Positions 34,877-43,787 of a stretch of 64,000 nucleotides of DNA are shown here, one piece after another (positions within the stretch are counted from its first letter, which is position 1; each line of letters opens with the position of its first letter). The translations under genes were made by a program, and so were the position numbers. The DNA comes from Actinoallomurus soli (GTDB lineage: Bacteria; Actinomycetota; Actinomycetes; Streptosporangiales; Streptosporangiaceae), in assembly GCF_024055715.1 (NCBI RefSeq), contig NZ_JAMXMV010000032.1:1-64000 (forward strand). The letters are read 5' to 3'. A model generated the notes under the pieces. The model did no database searches, was not told the origin of the DNA, and saw only the letters and a list, made by a program, of their open reading frames with translations.

Positions 34877-36300
34877 CGATCCAGAAATCACGCGCGGAGA
34901 CGGAGATCAGGTTCCCCACCGACTTCGTCTGGGGCGCGGCCACCGCGGCGTACCAGATCGAGGGCGCGGCGGACGAGGACGGGCGCGGGCCGTCGATCTG
35001 GGACACCTTCGCCCATACGCCGGGCAAGGTGCTGGGCGGCGACACCGGCGACGTCGCCACCGACCACTACCACCGGTTCCGCGAGGACGTCGCGCTGATG
35101 GCCTCCCTCGGCCTGTCGGCGTACCGGTTCTCGATCTCCTGGTCGCGCGTACTGCCGGACGGCCGCGGACCGGTCAACGCCAAGGGCCTGGACTTCTACC
35201 GGCGCCTCGTGGACACGCTCCTCGAGGCGGGCGTCCAGCCCTGGCCGACGCTCTACCACTGGGACCTGCCGCAGGCCCTGGAGGACGCCGGAGGCTGGCC
35301 GGAGCGCGACACGGCGTACCGCTTCGCCGAGTACGCCCAGCTCCTCTGTGACGCGCTCGGCGACCGGATCGTCAACTGGACGACGATCAACGAGCCGTGG
35401 TGCGCGGCGTTCCTCGGGTACGCGTCCGGGGACCACGCGCCGGGCCGCCGCGAGCCGGGGGCGTCCATGCGGGCCGCCCACCACCTGCTGCTCGGCCACG
35501 GCCTCGCCGCGCAGTCGCTGCGCGGGGAGGGCCGGAACGTCGGCGCGTCGGTCAACCTGTACGCCGTGTCGCCGGCCAGCGAGGCGCCGGAGGACCTCGA
35601 CGCCGCCCGGCGCATCGACGGGCTGCAGAACCGCCTCTTCCTCGACGCCCTGCTGCGCGGCGAGTACCCCCAGGACGTCATCGCCGACCTGGGCGACTAC
35701 GCGCCGGACGTACGGGACGGCGACATGAAGATCATCGGCGGGTCGGTCGACCAGCTCGGGATCAACTACTACAACCGCTTCTTCGTCACCGGCAAGGAGG
35801 GCGCGGCGCGCGCGATCACCTCGCCGTTCGCCGAGGCGTCGCCGTGGCCGGGCAGCGAGCACGTCGGGTTCGTCCAGGTCGGCAAGCCGGTCACCGCGAT
35901 GGGCTGGGAGATCGACGAGTCCGGGCTGTCCGAGGTGCTGACGCGCGTGGCGGAGGAGTACCCGTCCGTGCCGCTGTACGTCACGGAGAACGGCGCGGCC
36001 TTCGACGACGTCGTCGCCGAGGGCGACAACGGCGACGGGCCGCGGGTCGACGATCCCGACCGCGTCGCCTACATCGAGGCGCACCTGCGCGCCTGCCACA
36101 CCGCGATCAGCGCGGGCGTGCCCCTGCGCGGCTATTTCTGCTGGTCACTGATGGACAACTTCGAGTGGGGCTGGGGGTACGCCAAGCGGTTCGGGCTCGT
36201 CTACGTCGACTTCCTGACCCAGGCGCGGATCCCCAAGACCAGCGCGCAGTGGTACTCCTCGGTGATCGGGCAGGGCGGGCTCGGCAGAATGAGCCTGTGA
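34873..36300 (+). CDS. bglC: Beta-glucosidase, GH1
   Basis: 475 residues of glycoside hydrolase family 1. NEP acid/base Glu 174 (TINEPW) and nucleophile Glu 372 (YVTENG) are both present, with the N-terminal FVWGAATAAYQIEG and C-terminal WSLMDNFEWGWGY signatures. No signal peptide, so it splits imported cellobiose to glucose in the cytoplasm, which also removes the CebR inducer. Start overlaps the cebG stop by ATGA. Confidence 0.93.
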   Translation: MTIQKSRAETEIRFPTDFVWGAATAAYQIEGAADEDGRGPSIWDTFAHTPGKVLGGDTGDVATDHYHRFREDVALMASLGLSAYRFSISWSRVLPDGRGPVNAKGLDFYRRLVDTLLEAGVQPWPTLYHWDLPQALEDAGGWPERDTAYRFAEYAQLLCDALGDRIVNWTTINEPWCAAFLGYASGDHAPGRREPGASMRAAHHLLLGHGLAAQSLRGEGRNVGASVNLYAVSPASEAPEDLDAARRIDGLQNRLFLDALLRGEYPQDVIADLGDYAPDVRDGDMKIIGGSVDQLGINYYNRFFVTGKEGAARAITSPFAEASPWPGSEHVGFVQVGKPVTAMGWEIDESGLSEVLTRVAEEYPSVPLYVTENGAAFDDVVAEGDNGDGPRVDDPDRVAYIEAHLRACHTAISAGVPLRGYFCWSLMDNFEWGWGYAKRFGLVYVDFLTQARIPKTSAQWYSSVIGQGGLGRMSL

Positions 36301-36370
36301 ACACTGTCGACCGACCATCGCGTCGCCCGCCGTCGCGGGCACTTCCGGTGCACCGGCTCATTGCGGGCGA

Positions 36371-36382
36371 GAGAGCGCTCTC
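36371..36382 (+). promoter_or_regulatory. Variant CebR-type box before cebR
   Basis: GAGAGCGCTCTC is a perfect 12-bp palindrome sharing the GAGCGCTC centre of the CebR box, with GAGA/TCTC arms in place of GGGA/TCCC. It lies 22 bases upstream of the cebR GTG. A weaker autoregulatory site is the likely role. Confidence 0.6.
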
Positions 36383-36403
36383 GGCGCCCCGGCCGGAGAG
36401 CAC

Positions 36404-37438
36404 GTGACGAGCGGGCGGCGACCGACCCTCGAGGCCGTCGCCGCACGGGCCGGCGTGGGCCGCGGCACCGTCTCCCGGGTGATCAACGGCTCGCCGAAGG
36501 TCAGCCCGGAGGCGCGCGAGGCCGTGCTGCGGGCCATCGACGAGCTCGGGTACGTCCCGAACCGCGCGGCCCGCGCCCTGGTCACGCGCCGTACGGACAC
36601 GGTGGCGCTGTTCGTGTCCGAGTCGGAGGAACGCGTCTTCGGCGAGCCGTACTTCGCCGGCATCATCCGCGGGATCAGCGCCGGTCTCGCGGACACCGGG
36701 CTGCAGCTGCTGCTGGTCATCGCCCAGTCGGAGGAGGAGCACGCGCGGTTCGAGCGCTACCTCACCGGCCAGCACGTCGACGGCGTCCTGCTGATCTCCC
36801 TGCACGGCGGCGACCCGCTGCCGCGTCACCTTGAGGAGAACGGCGTGCCGACCGTGCTCGGCGGCAAGCCCGTCGGCGTGGTCCCGGTGAGCTGCGTGGA
36901 CGCCGACAACCGCGGTGGCGCCCGGCAGGCCGTCGAGCACCTCATCGGCCTGGGGCGCCGCCGGATCGCCACGATCGGCGGCCCGCAGGACATGCAGGTC
37001 GGCGTCGACCGTCTCGACGGGTACCACGACGCCCTCGCCGCCGTCGGGCTCACCGGGCCGGTCGTGCACGGGGACTTCAGCGAGGAGTCCGGCGAACGCG
37101 GCATGCTCGAGCTCCTCGCCCGCGAACCGGCGCTGGACGCCGTCTTCGCGGCGTCGGACCCGATGGCGGTCGGCGCCATGCGGGTGCTCAAGGAGCGCGG
37201 AGTCCACATCCCCCGGGAGGTCGCGGTCGTCGGGTTCGACGACTCCTCGATCGCGCGGCACACCGACCCGCCCCTCACCTCCGTGCACCAGCCGCTGGAG
37301 GCGATGGGCCGGGAGATGGCGCGGCTGCTGGTCGCCCGCATCCGCGGCGAGGAGATCGATCGCCCGGTCGTCATCCTGGACACCCACCTGGTGGCCCGCG
37401 CCTCCTCTCTCGGCAACGGAAGATCGGGGGCACACTAG
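36404..37438 (+). CDS. cebR: LacI-family repressor of the cellobiose operon
   Basis: 344 residues. LacI headpiece at 3-50 (TLEAVAARAGVGRGTVSRVINGSPKVSPEAR with the LacI hinge PNRAARALVTRRT), then a periplasmic-binding-like sensor domain. GTG start with GGAGAG five bases upstream. It directly follows bglC, and both boxes around the operon match the CebR type, so it should repress cebEFG-bglC until cellobiose binds. Confidence 0.9.
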   Translation: MTSGRRPTLEAVAARAGVGRGTVSRVINGSPKVSPEAREAVLRAIDELGYVPNRAARALVTRRTDTVALFVSESEERVFGEPYFAGIIRGISAGLADTGLQLLLVIAQSEEEHARFERYLTGQHVDGVLLISLHGGDPLPRHLEENGVPTVLGGKPVGVVPVSCVDADNRGGARQAVEHLIGLGRRRIATIGGPQDMQVGVDRLDGYHDALAAVGLTGPVVHGDFSEESGERGMLELLAREPALDAVFAASDPMAVGAMRVLKERGVHIPREVAVVGFDDSSIARHTDPPLTSVHQPLEAMGREMARLLVARIRGEEIDRPVVILDTHLVARASSLGNGRSGAH

Positions 37439-37479
37439 AAAGCTCGTGCGAAACGCGGGAGTTGGGGAAGACTGAGCCG

Positions 37480-38763
37480 ATGCAGTCGCTTCTGGCCGGC
37501 CGGTACCGCCTCCGCGAGCGGATCGGCCGTGGTGGCATGGCATCCGTCTGGCTGGCCCGGGACGAGGTCCTGGTCCGCAACGTCGCGGTCAAGCTCATCG
37601 ACCCGGAGCTGGCACGGGACCCGGAGTTCCGCAGGAGGTTCCGGGACGAGGCGCGCGCGGCGGCCGCCCTGTCCCACCCGCACATCGTCACGGTGCACGA
37701 CTACGGCGAGTCCGGCGACACGCCGTACATCGTGATGGAGCTGCTCACCGGCTCGACGCTCGCCGACCTGCGCCCGGTCCCCGACGTCGAGCGGGTGATC
37801 GGACAGATCGCCTCCGCGCTGGCCGCCGCGCACGCCGCGCGCATCGTCCACCGGGACATCAAGCCCACCAACGTCTTCGTCACGGCGTCCGGGGTGAAGG
37901 TCCTCGACTTCGGCATCGCCGGTGACGCGCGGATGGGCACGCCCGACTACCTGCCGCCCGAGAACGACCTGTCGCCCTCCGCCGACGTGTACTCCCTCGG
38001 GATCGTGTGGTTCGAGGCGGTGAAGGGCCGCCGTCCCGGGCCGGGAGAGACCCTCGGCGGCCTGCAGGCACGCTGCGTCGCCCCGTCCGCGCCGGACCGG
38101 CCGACCGCGGCCGAGATCGCCAAGGCGCTGGGAGTGGACGCCGAGCCCGTCGCCGGCCCCGACGCCGTCACGCCGCGGAGGGCCGTGCGCCCGATCACAC
38201 GGGTGCTGACCGCCCCGGCCGTCCAGCGGCGCCGGGTGCCGATCGCCGCCGGCGCCGCCGCCGCGGTCACGGCCGCGGTGATCGCCATCGTGCTGGGCTC
38301 CGGCGACGACGGTTCCAGGGCCGCGCTGACCGCCCCGTCCGGCCCGGTGGGCTCCACGGCCTCCCCGTCGCCCGCGCCCGTGACCTCGGGACCTGCCACG
38401 CCGGGCGCCACGCCCCCCGGATCGTCCTCGGCGGCCCCCGCGGTCCCACCGCCGTCGCCGCCGCCGACGGCCCGCCAGGTCCGGGCCCGTACCGCGCCGA
38501 CCCCGGCCGGCACGGTCGAGGCGCTCACCCGGATGCGGCGCACGGTCGACGAGGGCATGGCCGTCCGGGAGGTCCGGTCCGACGTCGCCGTGGACCTCGA
38601 CAACATCATCACCGCGCTGACGAACGAGGTCGCCGCCGGCCAGCGCGTCGACCTGCGGCAGCGGTGCACGGACCTCCGCCAGAAGATCGTCACGCGCCTG
38701 GGCGAGGGCGGCCTGACGCAGAGCCGCGCCGACACGCTGCTCCACGAACTGCCCGCCGTCTGA
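37480..38763 (+). CDS. Ser/Thr protein kinase with very short activation segment
   Basis: 427 residues. Hanks-type kinase domain (about 8-225): GRGGMASVWLA, VAVK (Lys 38), HRDIKPTN (Asp 126) and DFG (143-145). Only 13 residues separate DFG from PPE (159-161), against 20 or more in PknB-like kinases, and no activation-loop Thr cluster is present. One TM (about 248-272), a Pro/Ser/Thr-rich linker and a small helical C-terminal domain follow outside. Active but not loop-regulated, or a pseudokinase, are both possible. The ATG at 37480 fits better than the TTG at 37462. Confidence 0.87.
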   Translation: MQSLLAGRYRLRERIGRGGMASVWLARDEVLVRNVAVKLIDPELARDPEFRRRFRDEARAAAALSHPHIVTVHDYGESGDTPYIVMELLTGSTLADLRPVPDVERVIGQIASALAAAHAARIVHRDIKPTNVFVTASGVKVLDFGIAGDARMGTPDYLPPENDLSPSADVYSLGIVWFEAVKGRRPGPGETLGGLQARCVAPSAPDRPTAAEIAKALGVDAEPVAGPDAVTPRRAVRPITRVLTAPAVQRRRVPIAAGAAAAVTAAVIAIVLGSGDDGSRAALTAPSGPVGSTASPSPAPVTSGPATPGATPPGSSSAAPAVPPPSPPPTARQVRARTAPTPAGTVEALTRMRRTVDEGMAVREVRSDVAVDLDNIITALTNEVAAGQRVDLRQRCTDLRQKIVTRLGEGGLTQSRADTLLHELPAV

Positions 38764-38790
38764 CCCTTACCCGGCGAGCCTCGCGCCGCC

Positions 38791-38862
38791 CGACCGTCAT
38801 CCGCGAGCCGCGAGCCGCGAGCCGCGAGCCACGAGCCGCTCGACCGTCATCCGCGAGCCGCG
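38791..38862. repeat. Heptad tandem repeats and a 50-bp spaced duplication
   Basis: Four exact CCGCGAG units and one CCACGAG unit run in tandem at 38801-38835. The 20-mer CGACCGTCATCCGCGAGCCG also occurs twice, starting at 38791 and 38841, exactly 50 bp apart. The block lies between the convergent kinase and decarboxylase genes and looks like a slippage product. Confidence 0.75.
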
Positions 38863-38874
38863 CGCCGGCCGCCC

Positions 38875-40296
38875 TCACCCGGTGAGCCGCGCGCCGATCT
38901 CCCGGACGATCGAGACCAGCAGCTCGACGTCGGCCTCGGTGGTCCGCCAGTTCACGATCGCCGGCCGGAGCGCGGTGATCCCTCGATAGACGGTCGTACC
39001 GGCGAAGACGCGCCCGTCCGCGAGCAACTCGGCGCCCAGCCGGGCGTTCAGCGCGTCCAGGTCCGCCACGCCGGGCCGCCGGTAGCGGAAGCACACCACG
39101 CACAGTGTGACCGGCGCGAGCAGTTCCAGGTCCGGGGCCTCCTCGACGAGCCGGCCGAGGTGCGCGGCCAGGTCGAGATGGCGCTCCACCATCGCCCGGT
39201 GCCCCTCGCGCCCGTACGCGCGCAGCGTCGCCCAGATCGGCAGGGCCCGCGCGCGGCGCGAGGAGTCGGGCCCGAGGAACTGGTAGTTGACGTGCTCATC
39301 CCCCTCCCCGGGCAGATAGGGCGCGTCCCACGCCCCGAAGGCCCGGCCCAACAGCGCCGGGTCCCGTACGAACGCGAACCCGCTCTCGTACGGGACGTTC
39401 AGCCACTTGTGGCCGTCGCTGATCACGGAGTCGGCCCGCTCGATCCCGCTCACCAGGTGCCGCGTGCGCGGTGACACGGCGGCGAACAGCCCGAACGCGC
39501 CGTCCACGTGGAGCCACGCGCCGTGCCGCTGGGCGAGGTCGGCCATCTCGTCGATCGGGTCGAAGTCGCCGGTGTTGACGTCGCCGGCGTTCGCCACGAT
39601 CACCGCCGGGCCGTCGGCCTCGGCGAGCGCCCGGTCGAGCGCGGTGAGGTCGACGCGGCCGGCGTCGTCCCGGGCGAACCTCCGCACCGTGTCCCGCCCC
39701 ACGCCGAGCATCTGCAGGGCCTTGCGCGTGCTCACGTGGACGTATCCGCTGGAGAAGACCGGCATCGGCGGCAATCCCGCCAGTCCGTCGGCGGTGACGT
39801 TCACGCCGTGCCGCTCCGCCCACCAGAACCGCGCCGCCGACAGCGCCGTGAAGTTCGCGGAGGTGGCGCTGGTGGTGAGCACCCCGCCGTAGGACTCGGG
39901 GAGCCCGAACAGGTCCTTCAGCCAGCCCAGGACCACCGTCTCGGCCTGGGTGCCGAGGGGCGAGGCCGCCCAGTTGCCCGGATTCTGGTCGAGGAGCGAG
40001 GCGATCCAGTCACCGGCGAGCGCGGCGGGCGTGCTGCCGCCGACGACGAAGTGGAAGAACCGCGGCCCGGCCGAGTGGGTGGCCGCGGAGGTGCCGATCC
40101 GCAGCAGGCGCGCGACGCCGTCGACCGTGCCGTCACCCCGTTCGGGCAGCGGACCGCCGAGCCCGCCGAGCAACGCCTCGGAGCCCGGCTCGTTCACCGG
40201 CCGGGTCGCCAGGGAGTCCAGGTACGGGACGGCCGCCTCCGCGACCAGTTCGAGGGCCTTCCCGGTCGCGTGGGCGTCGTCGAGTGGGTGCGTCAT
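38875..40296 (-). CDS. PLP-dependent decarboxylase (aromatic L-amino-acid decarboxylase family)
   Basis: 473 residues. The PLP lysine is in ISDGHKWLNVPYESG near residue 290; HVDGAFGLFAAVS upstream holds the conserved Asp that contacts PLP. GPRFFHFVVGGSTPAALAGDWIAS near residue 80 is typical of this group. It should decarboxylate (or oxidatively deaminate) an amino acid in the cytoplasm; aromatic acids are most likely but not certain. The ATG at 40296 is preferred over the longer frame. Convergent with the kinase gene. Confidence 0.88.
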   Translation of the reverse strand: MTHPLDDAHATGKALELVAEAAVPYLDSLATRPVNEPGSEALLGGLGGPLPERGDGTVDGVARLLRIGTSAATHSAGPRFFHFVVGGSTPAALAGDWIASLLDQNPGNWAASPLGTQAETVVLGWLKDLFGLPESYGGVLTTSATSANFTALSAARFWWAERHGVNVTADGLAGLPPMPVFSSGYVHVSTRKALQMLGVGRDTVRRFARDDAGRVDLTALDRALAEADGPAVIVANAGDVNTGDFDPIDEMADLAQRHGAWLHVDGAFGLFAAVSPRTRHLVSGIERADSVISDGHKWLNVPYESGFAFVRDPALLGRAFGAWDAPYLPGEGDEHVNYQFLGPDSSRRARALPIWATLRAYGREGHRAMVERHLDLAAHLGRLVEEAPDLELLAPVTLCVVCFRYRRPGVADLDALNARLGAELLADGRVFAGTTVYRGITALRPAIVNWRTTEADVELLVSIVREIGARLTG

Positions 40297-40375
40297 ACGG
40301 GTAGCGGAACACGCCGGTTCGCCGCGTGTCGATGGCCAATCCCCGGGCACCGGCCTCACCCGGCGGCCCTCCGGG

Positions 40376-40915
40376 TCAGCGTTCGCCCGTGCCGTCCAGG
40401 GTCAGCAGGGTGTAGGCGGCCATCGTGCAGCCGTCGACGATCTCGCCCTCGCGGATCATCCGCTCCAGGTCCCGGCGCGCGACCCAGCGCTGCGTCATCT
40501 CCTGCTCCTCAGGGTCGCGATCGGCCGCCTCTCCCGCAGTCAGGCCGGTGGCGAGGAAGACGTCACAGCGCTGGCTGGTGAACCCCGGGCCGATGGCGAA
40601 CGACCCGATCCGCTTCAGCGTCTCGGCGCGCAGGCCCGTCTCCTGGACGAGTTCGGCGCGCGCCAGTTCCTCCGTGCTCGTCTCCCGGTCGTCCGGCCAG
40701 GTGCCCTGCGGGAACTCCAGCGACCGGCGGGAGAGCGTGTAGCGGTACTGCTCGACGAGGTGGAACCCGTCGTCCTCCATCGGGATGATCAGCGCCGCCG
40801 TGGGCTTGTCCACGACGCCGTAGATGCCGGGGGAGCCGTCCGGATGCCGGATGTCGTCCTCGCGGACCGTCATCCACCGGTTCTGATAGACCACGCGACT
40901 GGAGACCTGGATCAT
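40376..40915 (-). CDS. Nudix hydrolase, ADP-ribose-pyrophosphatase-like
   Basis: 179 residues. The Nudix box near 70-95 reads GTWPDDRETSTEELARAELV followed by QETGL; the core REUxEExGU appears as AELVQETGL, so the first Arg and one Glu are changed but the main metal Glu residues remain. It should cleave a nucleoside diphosphate linked to another moiety. GGCGC surroundings give no clear Shine-Dalgarno. 25 bases upstream of it on the opposite side ends the RpiB-like gene, same strand. Confidence 0.82.
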   Translation of the reverse strand: MIQVSSRVVYQNRWMTVREDDIRHPDGSPGIYGVVDKPTAALIIPMEDDGFHLVEQYRYTLSRRSLEFPQGTWPDDRETSTEELARAELVQETGLRAETLKRIGSFAIGPGFTSQRCDVFLATGLTAGEAADRDPEEQEMTQRWVARRDLERMIREGEIVDGCTMAAYTLLTLDGTGER

Positions 40916-40940
40916 GCGGTTCAGCGTGCCACAGGGATCC

Positions 40941-41354
40941 TCACAGGTCGCGGATCAGGTCGATGGTGGCGGTCTCCTCGGGGTCCTCGCGCTCGGTCTC
41001 GAGGAACGCCCGGACGCACTCCACGGCGACGTCCGGGGCGAGGCGCTTGAGGCTGAGCGCCAGGACGTTCGCGTCGTTCCACAGGCGGGCGTTCCGCGCG
41101 ATCCACGGCTCCCAGGCGAGCGCGGCGCGTACGCCGGGGACCTTGTTGGCCGCGATCGACGTGCCGGTGCCGGTCCAGCACATGAGCACGCCGTAGTCGG
41201 CCTCGCCGCTCGCCACCGCGCGGCCGGCCTCCCGGGAGAAGTCGGGCCACGAGGGGAGGTCGTCGATGACGCGCAGGTCGGCGACCTCACGCAGGTGCTC
41301 CAGCACCGCACGGGTGCAGTCGTTCTCGTCGTCCGCGCCGAAGACCACCTTCAT
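40941..41354 (-). CDS. RpiB/LacA-family sugar isomerase-like protein
   Basis: 137 residues. The family core GVLMCWTGTGTSIAANKVPGVRAALAW near residues 54-80 keeps the catalytic Cys and the GTG-SIAANK loop; the usual C-G-T-G is C-W-T-G here. RpiB interconverts ribose 5-phosphate and ribulose 5-phosphate; non-canonical members act on other phosphosugars. The start at 41354 is set by the family N-terminus MKVVFGADDEN. Divergent from the PTH2-like gene. Confidence 0.82.
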   Translation of the reverse strand: MKVVFGADDENDCTRAVLEHLREVADLRVIDDLPSWPDFSREAGRAVASGEADYGVLMCWTGTGTSIAANKVPGVRAALAWEPWIARNARLWNDANVLALSLKRLAPDVAVECVRAFLETEREDPEETATIDLIRDL

Positions 41355-41426
41355 GCCGCCCACCATGCCACGTCCGCGGGAGATCCGGGGACGGCCCGGC
41401 TCCCGTGGGCTGGTAGACATTGGGGC

Positions 41427-42065
41427 GTGACCGAGGACCCCGAGGAGCCCGCCTGGGCGATGCAGCTCGCCCTGCGCATCGAGAAGGCCGCGCCGCCGTC
41501 GCACCTGGCGGTCTGCGAGGCGGCCGCCATGGCCGTCGTCCGGTTGCTCACCGATCCGCGCTCGGCGCCGGGCGGGGAGTGGCACGACGCGGTGGCGGCC
41601 TGGGAGTCGCGGCGGATCCGCAAGGTGGCGCGACGGGCCCGCGGCGCGCGCTGGGAGGCGCTCGCGGCCCTGCCCGGCGTGCTGGTCGACCATGACGGCG
41701 CGCTCGCGCGGGCGTTCGTGCCCGGACCGGTCACGGAGGTGCCGCCGGAGATCTCCAAGCTGCAGGTCGGCGGCACGGACCTGCCACGCGACGACGAGCC
41801 GAAACCCCCGCCCGAGCCGCCGTACGCCCTGGTCACCCTCGACCCCGGCGTCGCCATGACCACCGGGAAGTCCGCCGCGCAGTCCGGTCACGCGGCCCAG
41901 CTGCTGCTGCGCGCCCGTGGCGCGTGGCCGGGGCTGCGGGTCCGGGTGGTGGAGGCGGACGACTGGGCCCGCAGCGTCGCCGAGGCCGACGTGGCGGTGC
42001 GCGACGGCGGCTTCACCGAGGTCGCCCCCGGCACGATGACCGCCGTCGCCCGCCTCATCTCTTAG
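41427..42065 (+). CDS. Peptidyl-tRNA hydrolase family 2-like protein
   Basis: 212 residues from a GTG. The C-terminal third has the PTH2 signature GKSAAQSGHAAQLLLRA and ends in TEVAPGTMTAVARLIS. The N-terminal 100 residues (WAMQLALRIEKAAPPSHLAVCEAAAMAVVRLL) are an extension unlike classical archaeal PTH2 but common to an actinobacterial subgroup, in my recollection. It may release peptidyl-tRNA. Overlaps the convergent MFS gene by 4 bases at the stops. Confidence 0.72.
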   Translation: MTEDPEEPAWAMQLALRIEKAAPPSHLAVCEAAAMAVVRLLTDPRSAPGGEWHDAVAAWESRRIRKVARRARGARWEALAALPGVLVDHDGALARAFVPGPVTEVPPEISKLQVGGTDLPRDDEPKPPPEPPYALVTLDPGVAMTTGKSAAQSGHAAQLLLRARGAWPGLRVRVVEADDWARSVAEADVAVRDGGFTEVAPGTMTAVARLIS

Positions 42066-43552
42066 TCTCCGGTCGGTTCCGCGGTCTCGTTCGGGGAGCG
42101 CAGCAGCGCGAACGCGATCAGACCTCCGACGGCCGAGAGCACGGCCAGGACGACCAGCGACAGGCGGAACCCGGCCGTGAGCGCCGCCTCACGGGTCGGC
42201 GGATGCGCGTGGCCGAGCAGCGCGCCGGTGTGACTCGCGGCCAGGGAGACGAAGACCGCCACGCCCAGGGCGACGCCCAGTTGGAACGCCGTCTGACGCA
42301 GTGCGGCGGCCATTCCCTGCTCACCGCGCGCGACACCGGTCGAGACCGCGACCGTCGTCGCGACCGCGGCCGTGGTGAACGAGAGCCCGATCACCACGAG
42401 CCAGGGCAGCAGGGGCGGATAGTACGGCGCGTGGCCCGGGAGCCGGCTCAGTCCGGCGATCGCCACCGCGGAGATCAGGGGCATCCAGGTCAGCACCGAG
42501 CGGACGCCCAGCCGGGTGATCAGCGGACCCGCCAGGCGAACCCCGGCGATGAGGCCGGCGACGCCGGTCGGCACGAACGCCAGGCCCGCGCGGAGCGGGC
42601 TGTAGTGGTGCGCCTGCTGGAGGAAGAGGCTGCACAGCAGGACGACCGCGCCGTTGAGCGCACCGGTGACCGCCGTCGCGAGGTTCGTGCCGATCAGCCA
42701 CCTGGAGCGCAGCAGCGACAGGCGGATGAGCGGATCGCGCCGTGATCTCTCGATCAGCACGAAGACGCCGAAAAGGGCGATCGAGGCCACCATGACGCCG
42801 ACGAAACCGCCTGATGTCCACCCGTGGCCGGACCCGTACGTGGGCGCCCACACCAGCAGGGCGGCAGCGGACGTGACGAGGACGGCGCCGAGGACGTCGG
42901 GCGCCCGGCGGCCGCCCACCGGGGTGATGCCGGGGATCGACCGTACGGTCAGCGCGGCGGCGAGGACCGCGATCGGCACGTTGATGAGGAACACGCTGCG
43001 CCACCCCACGGTCTGTGCGAGCACCCCGCCGAGGATCTGCCCGGCGACGAAGCCCAGCGACGTGGCGGCGCCGAAGACACCCAGCGCCCGGTTGCGCGCG
43101 GCGCCTTCGGGAAACGTCGTGGTCAGCAGCGCCAGCGCCGAGGGCGCCAGGAGCGCGGCGCTCGCACCCTGCGCGACGCGGGCGATGACCAGGAACGCCG
43201 GGGAGATCGCCAGACCGCAGGCCAGTGAGGTCACACCGAAGGCGAGCAGGCCGGTGACGAAGATCCGGCGGTGGCCGAACAGGTCACAGAGCCGGCCTCC
43301 CAGGATCAGCAGGCCGCCGAAGGCGGTGGCGTACGCGGTGATCACGCCCTCGGCGCCGAGGGCGGTGAAGCCCAGCGAGTTCTGGATGGTCGGCAGCGCC
43401 ACGTTGATGATCGAGGAGTCGAAGATCACCATGAACTGGGCCGTCACCATGAGCGCGAGAACGAGGCCCGTGCCTCCCCCGCGGGGAGGAGCGGTCCGCG
43501 TCGGAGCGGTGGCGGAGGGGCGCGGCGGAGTCTTCTCCTCGTAGGTGCTCAC
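42062..43552 (-). CDS. MFS drug transporter, DHA2 (14-TM, EmrB/QacA type)
   Basis: 496 residues with about 14 TM segments. TM1 has MVTAQFMVIFDSSIINVALPTIQ, the DHA2 signature with a membrane Asp; motif C appears as GFVAGQILGGVLA. It should export cationic or hydrophobic drugs using protons. GTG start overlaps by GTGA the stop of the short reductase fragment upstream, so its translation is coupled to that fragment. The MarR-PDZ regulator is divergent from this unit. Confidence 0.9.
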   Translation of the reverse strand: MSTYEEKTPPRPSATAPTRTAPPRGGGTGLVLALMVTAQFMVIFDSSIINVALPTIQNSLGFTALGAEGVITAYATAFGGLLILGGRLCDLFGHRRIFVTGLLAFGVTSLACGLAISPAFLVIARVAQGASAALLAPSALALLTTTFPEGAARNRALGVFGAATSLGFVAGQILGGVLAQTVGWRSVFLINVPIAVLAAALTVRSIPGITPVGGRRAPDVLGAVLVTSAAALLVWAPTYGSGHGWTSGGFVGVMVASIALFGVFVLIERSRRDPLIRLSLLRSRWLIGTNLATAVTGALNGAVVLLCSLFLQQAHHYSPLRAGLAFVPTGVAGLIAGVRLAGPLITRLGVRSVLTWMPLISAVAIAGLSRLPGHAPYYPPLLPWLVVIGLSFTTAAVATTVAVSTGVARGEQGMAAALRQTAFQLGVALGVAVFVSLAASHTGALLGHAHPPTREAALTAGFRLSLVVLAVLSAVGGLIAFALLRSPNETAEPTGD

Positions 43553-43761
43553 CGCGCGTCGCCGCCGAGGTCCGTGGCGTCCCCGGACGCCACGGCGTCG
43601 CGTACATCGCCGTTTCGTGCACGACGTCCTAAGTCCGCGGCCTTCGCGCGCAGGCGCACCGGGTCAGGGCCGGGGGAGGGGGACACGTCATGGCCTGCGG
43701 CGGCGAACAGCCGCGCGGCGTCGCCGCCGATCCGGCCGGCACCGATGACACCGATCTTCAT
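43549..43761 (-). pseudogene. N-terminal fragment of an NADPH/F420-dependent reductase-like gene
   Basis: 70 codons. MKIGVIGAGRIGGDAARLFAAAGHDV is a good Rossmann start of the F420-dependent NADP reductase-like family, but normal members run to about 200 residues. Similarity fades after residue 50 and the frame ends in GDATDLGGDAR. The downstream MFS start overlaps its stop by GTGA. It looks like a deletion or frameshift remnant now acting as a translated leader for the exporter. Confidence 0.65.
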
Positions 43762-43787
43762 GCTGCCTCACTCGGGGGGAATGCTTG

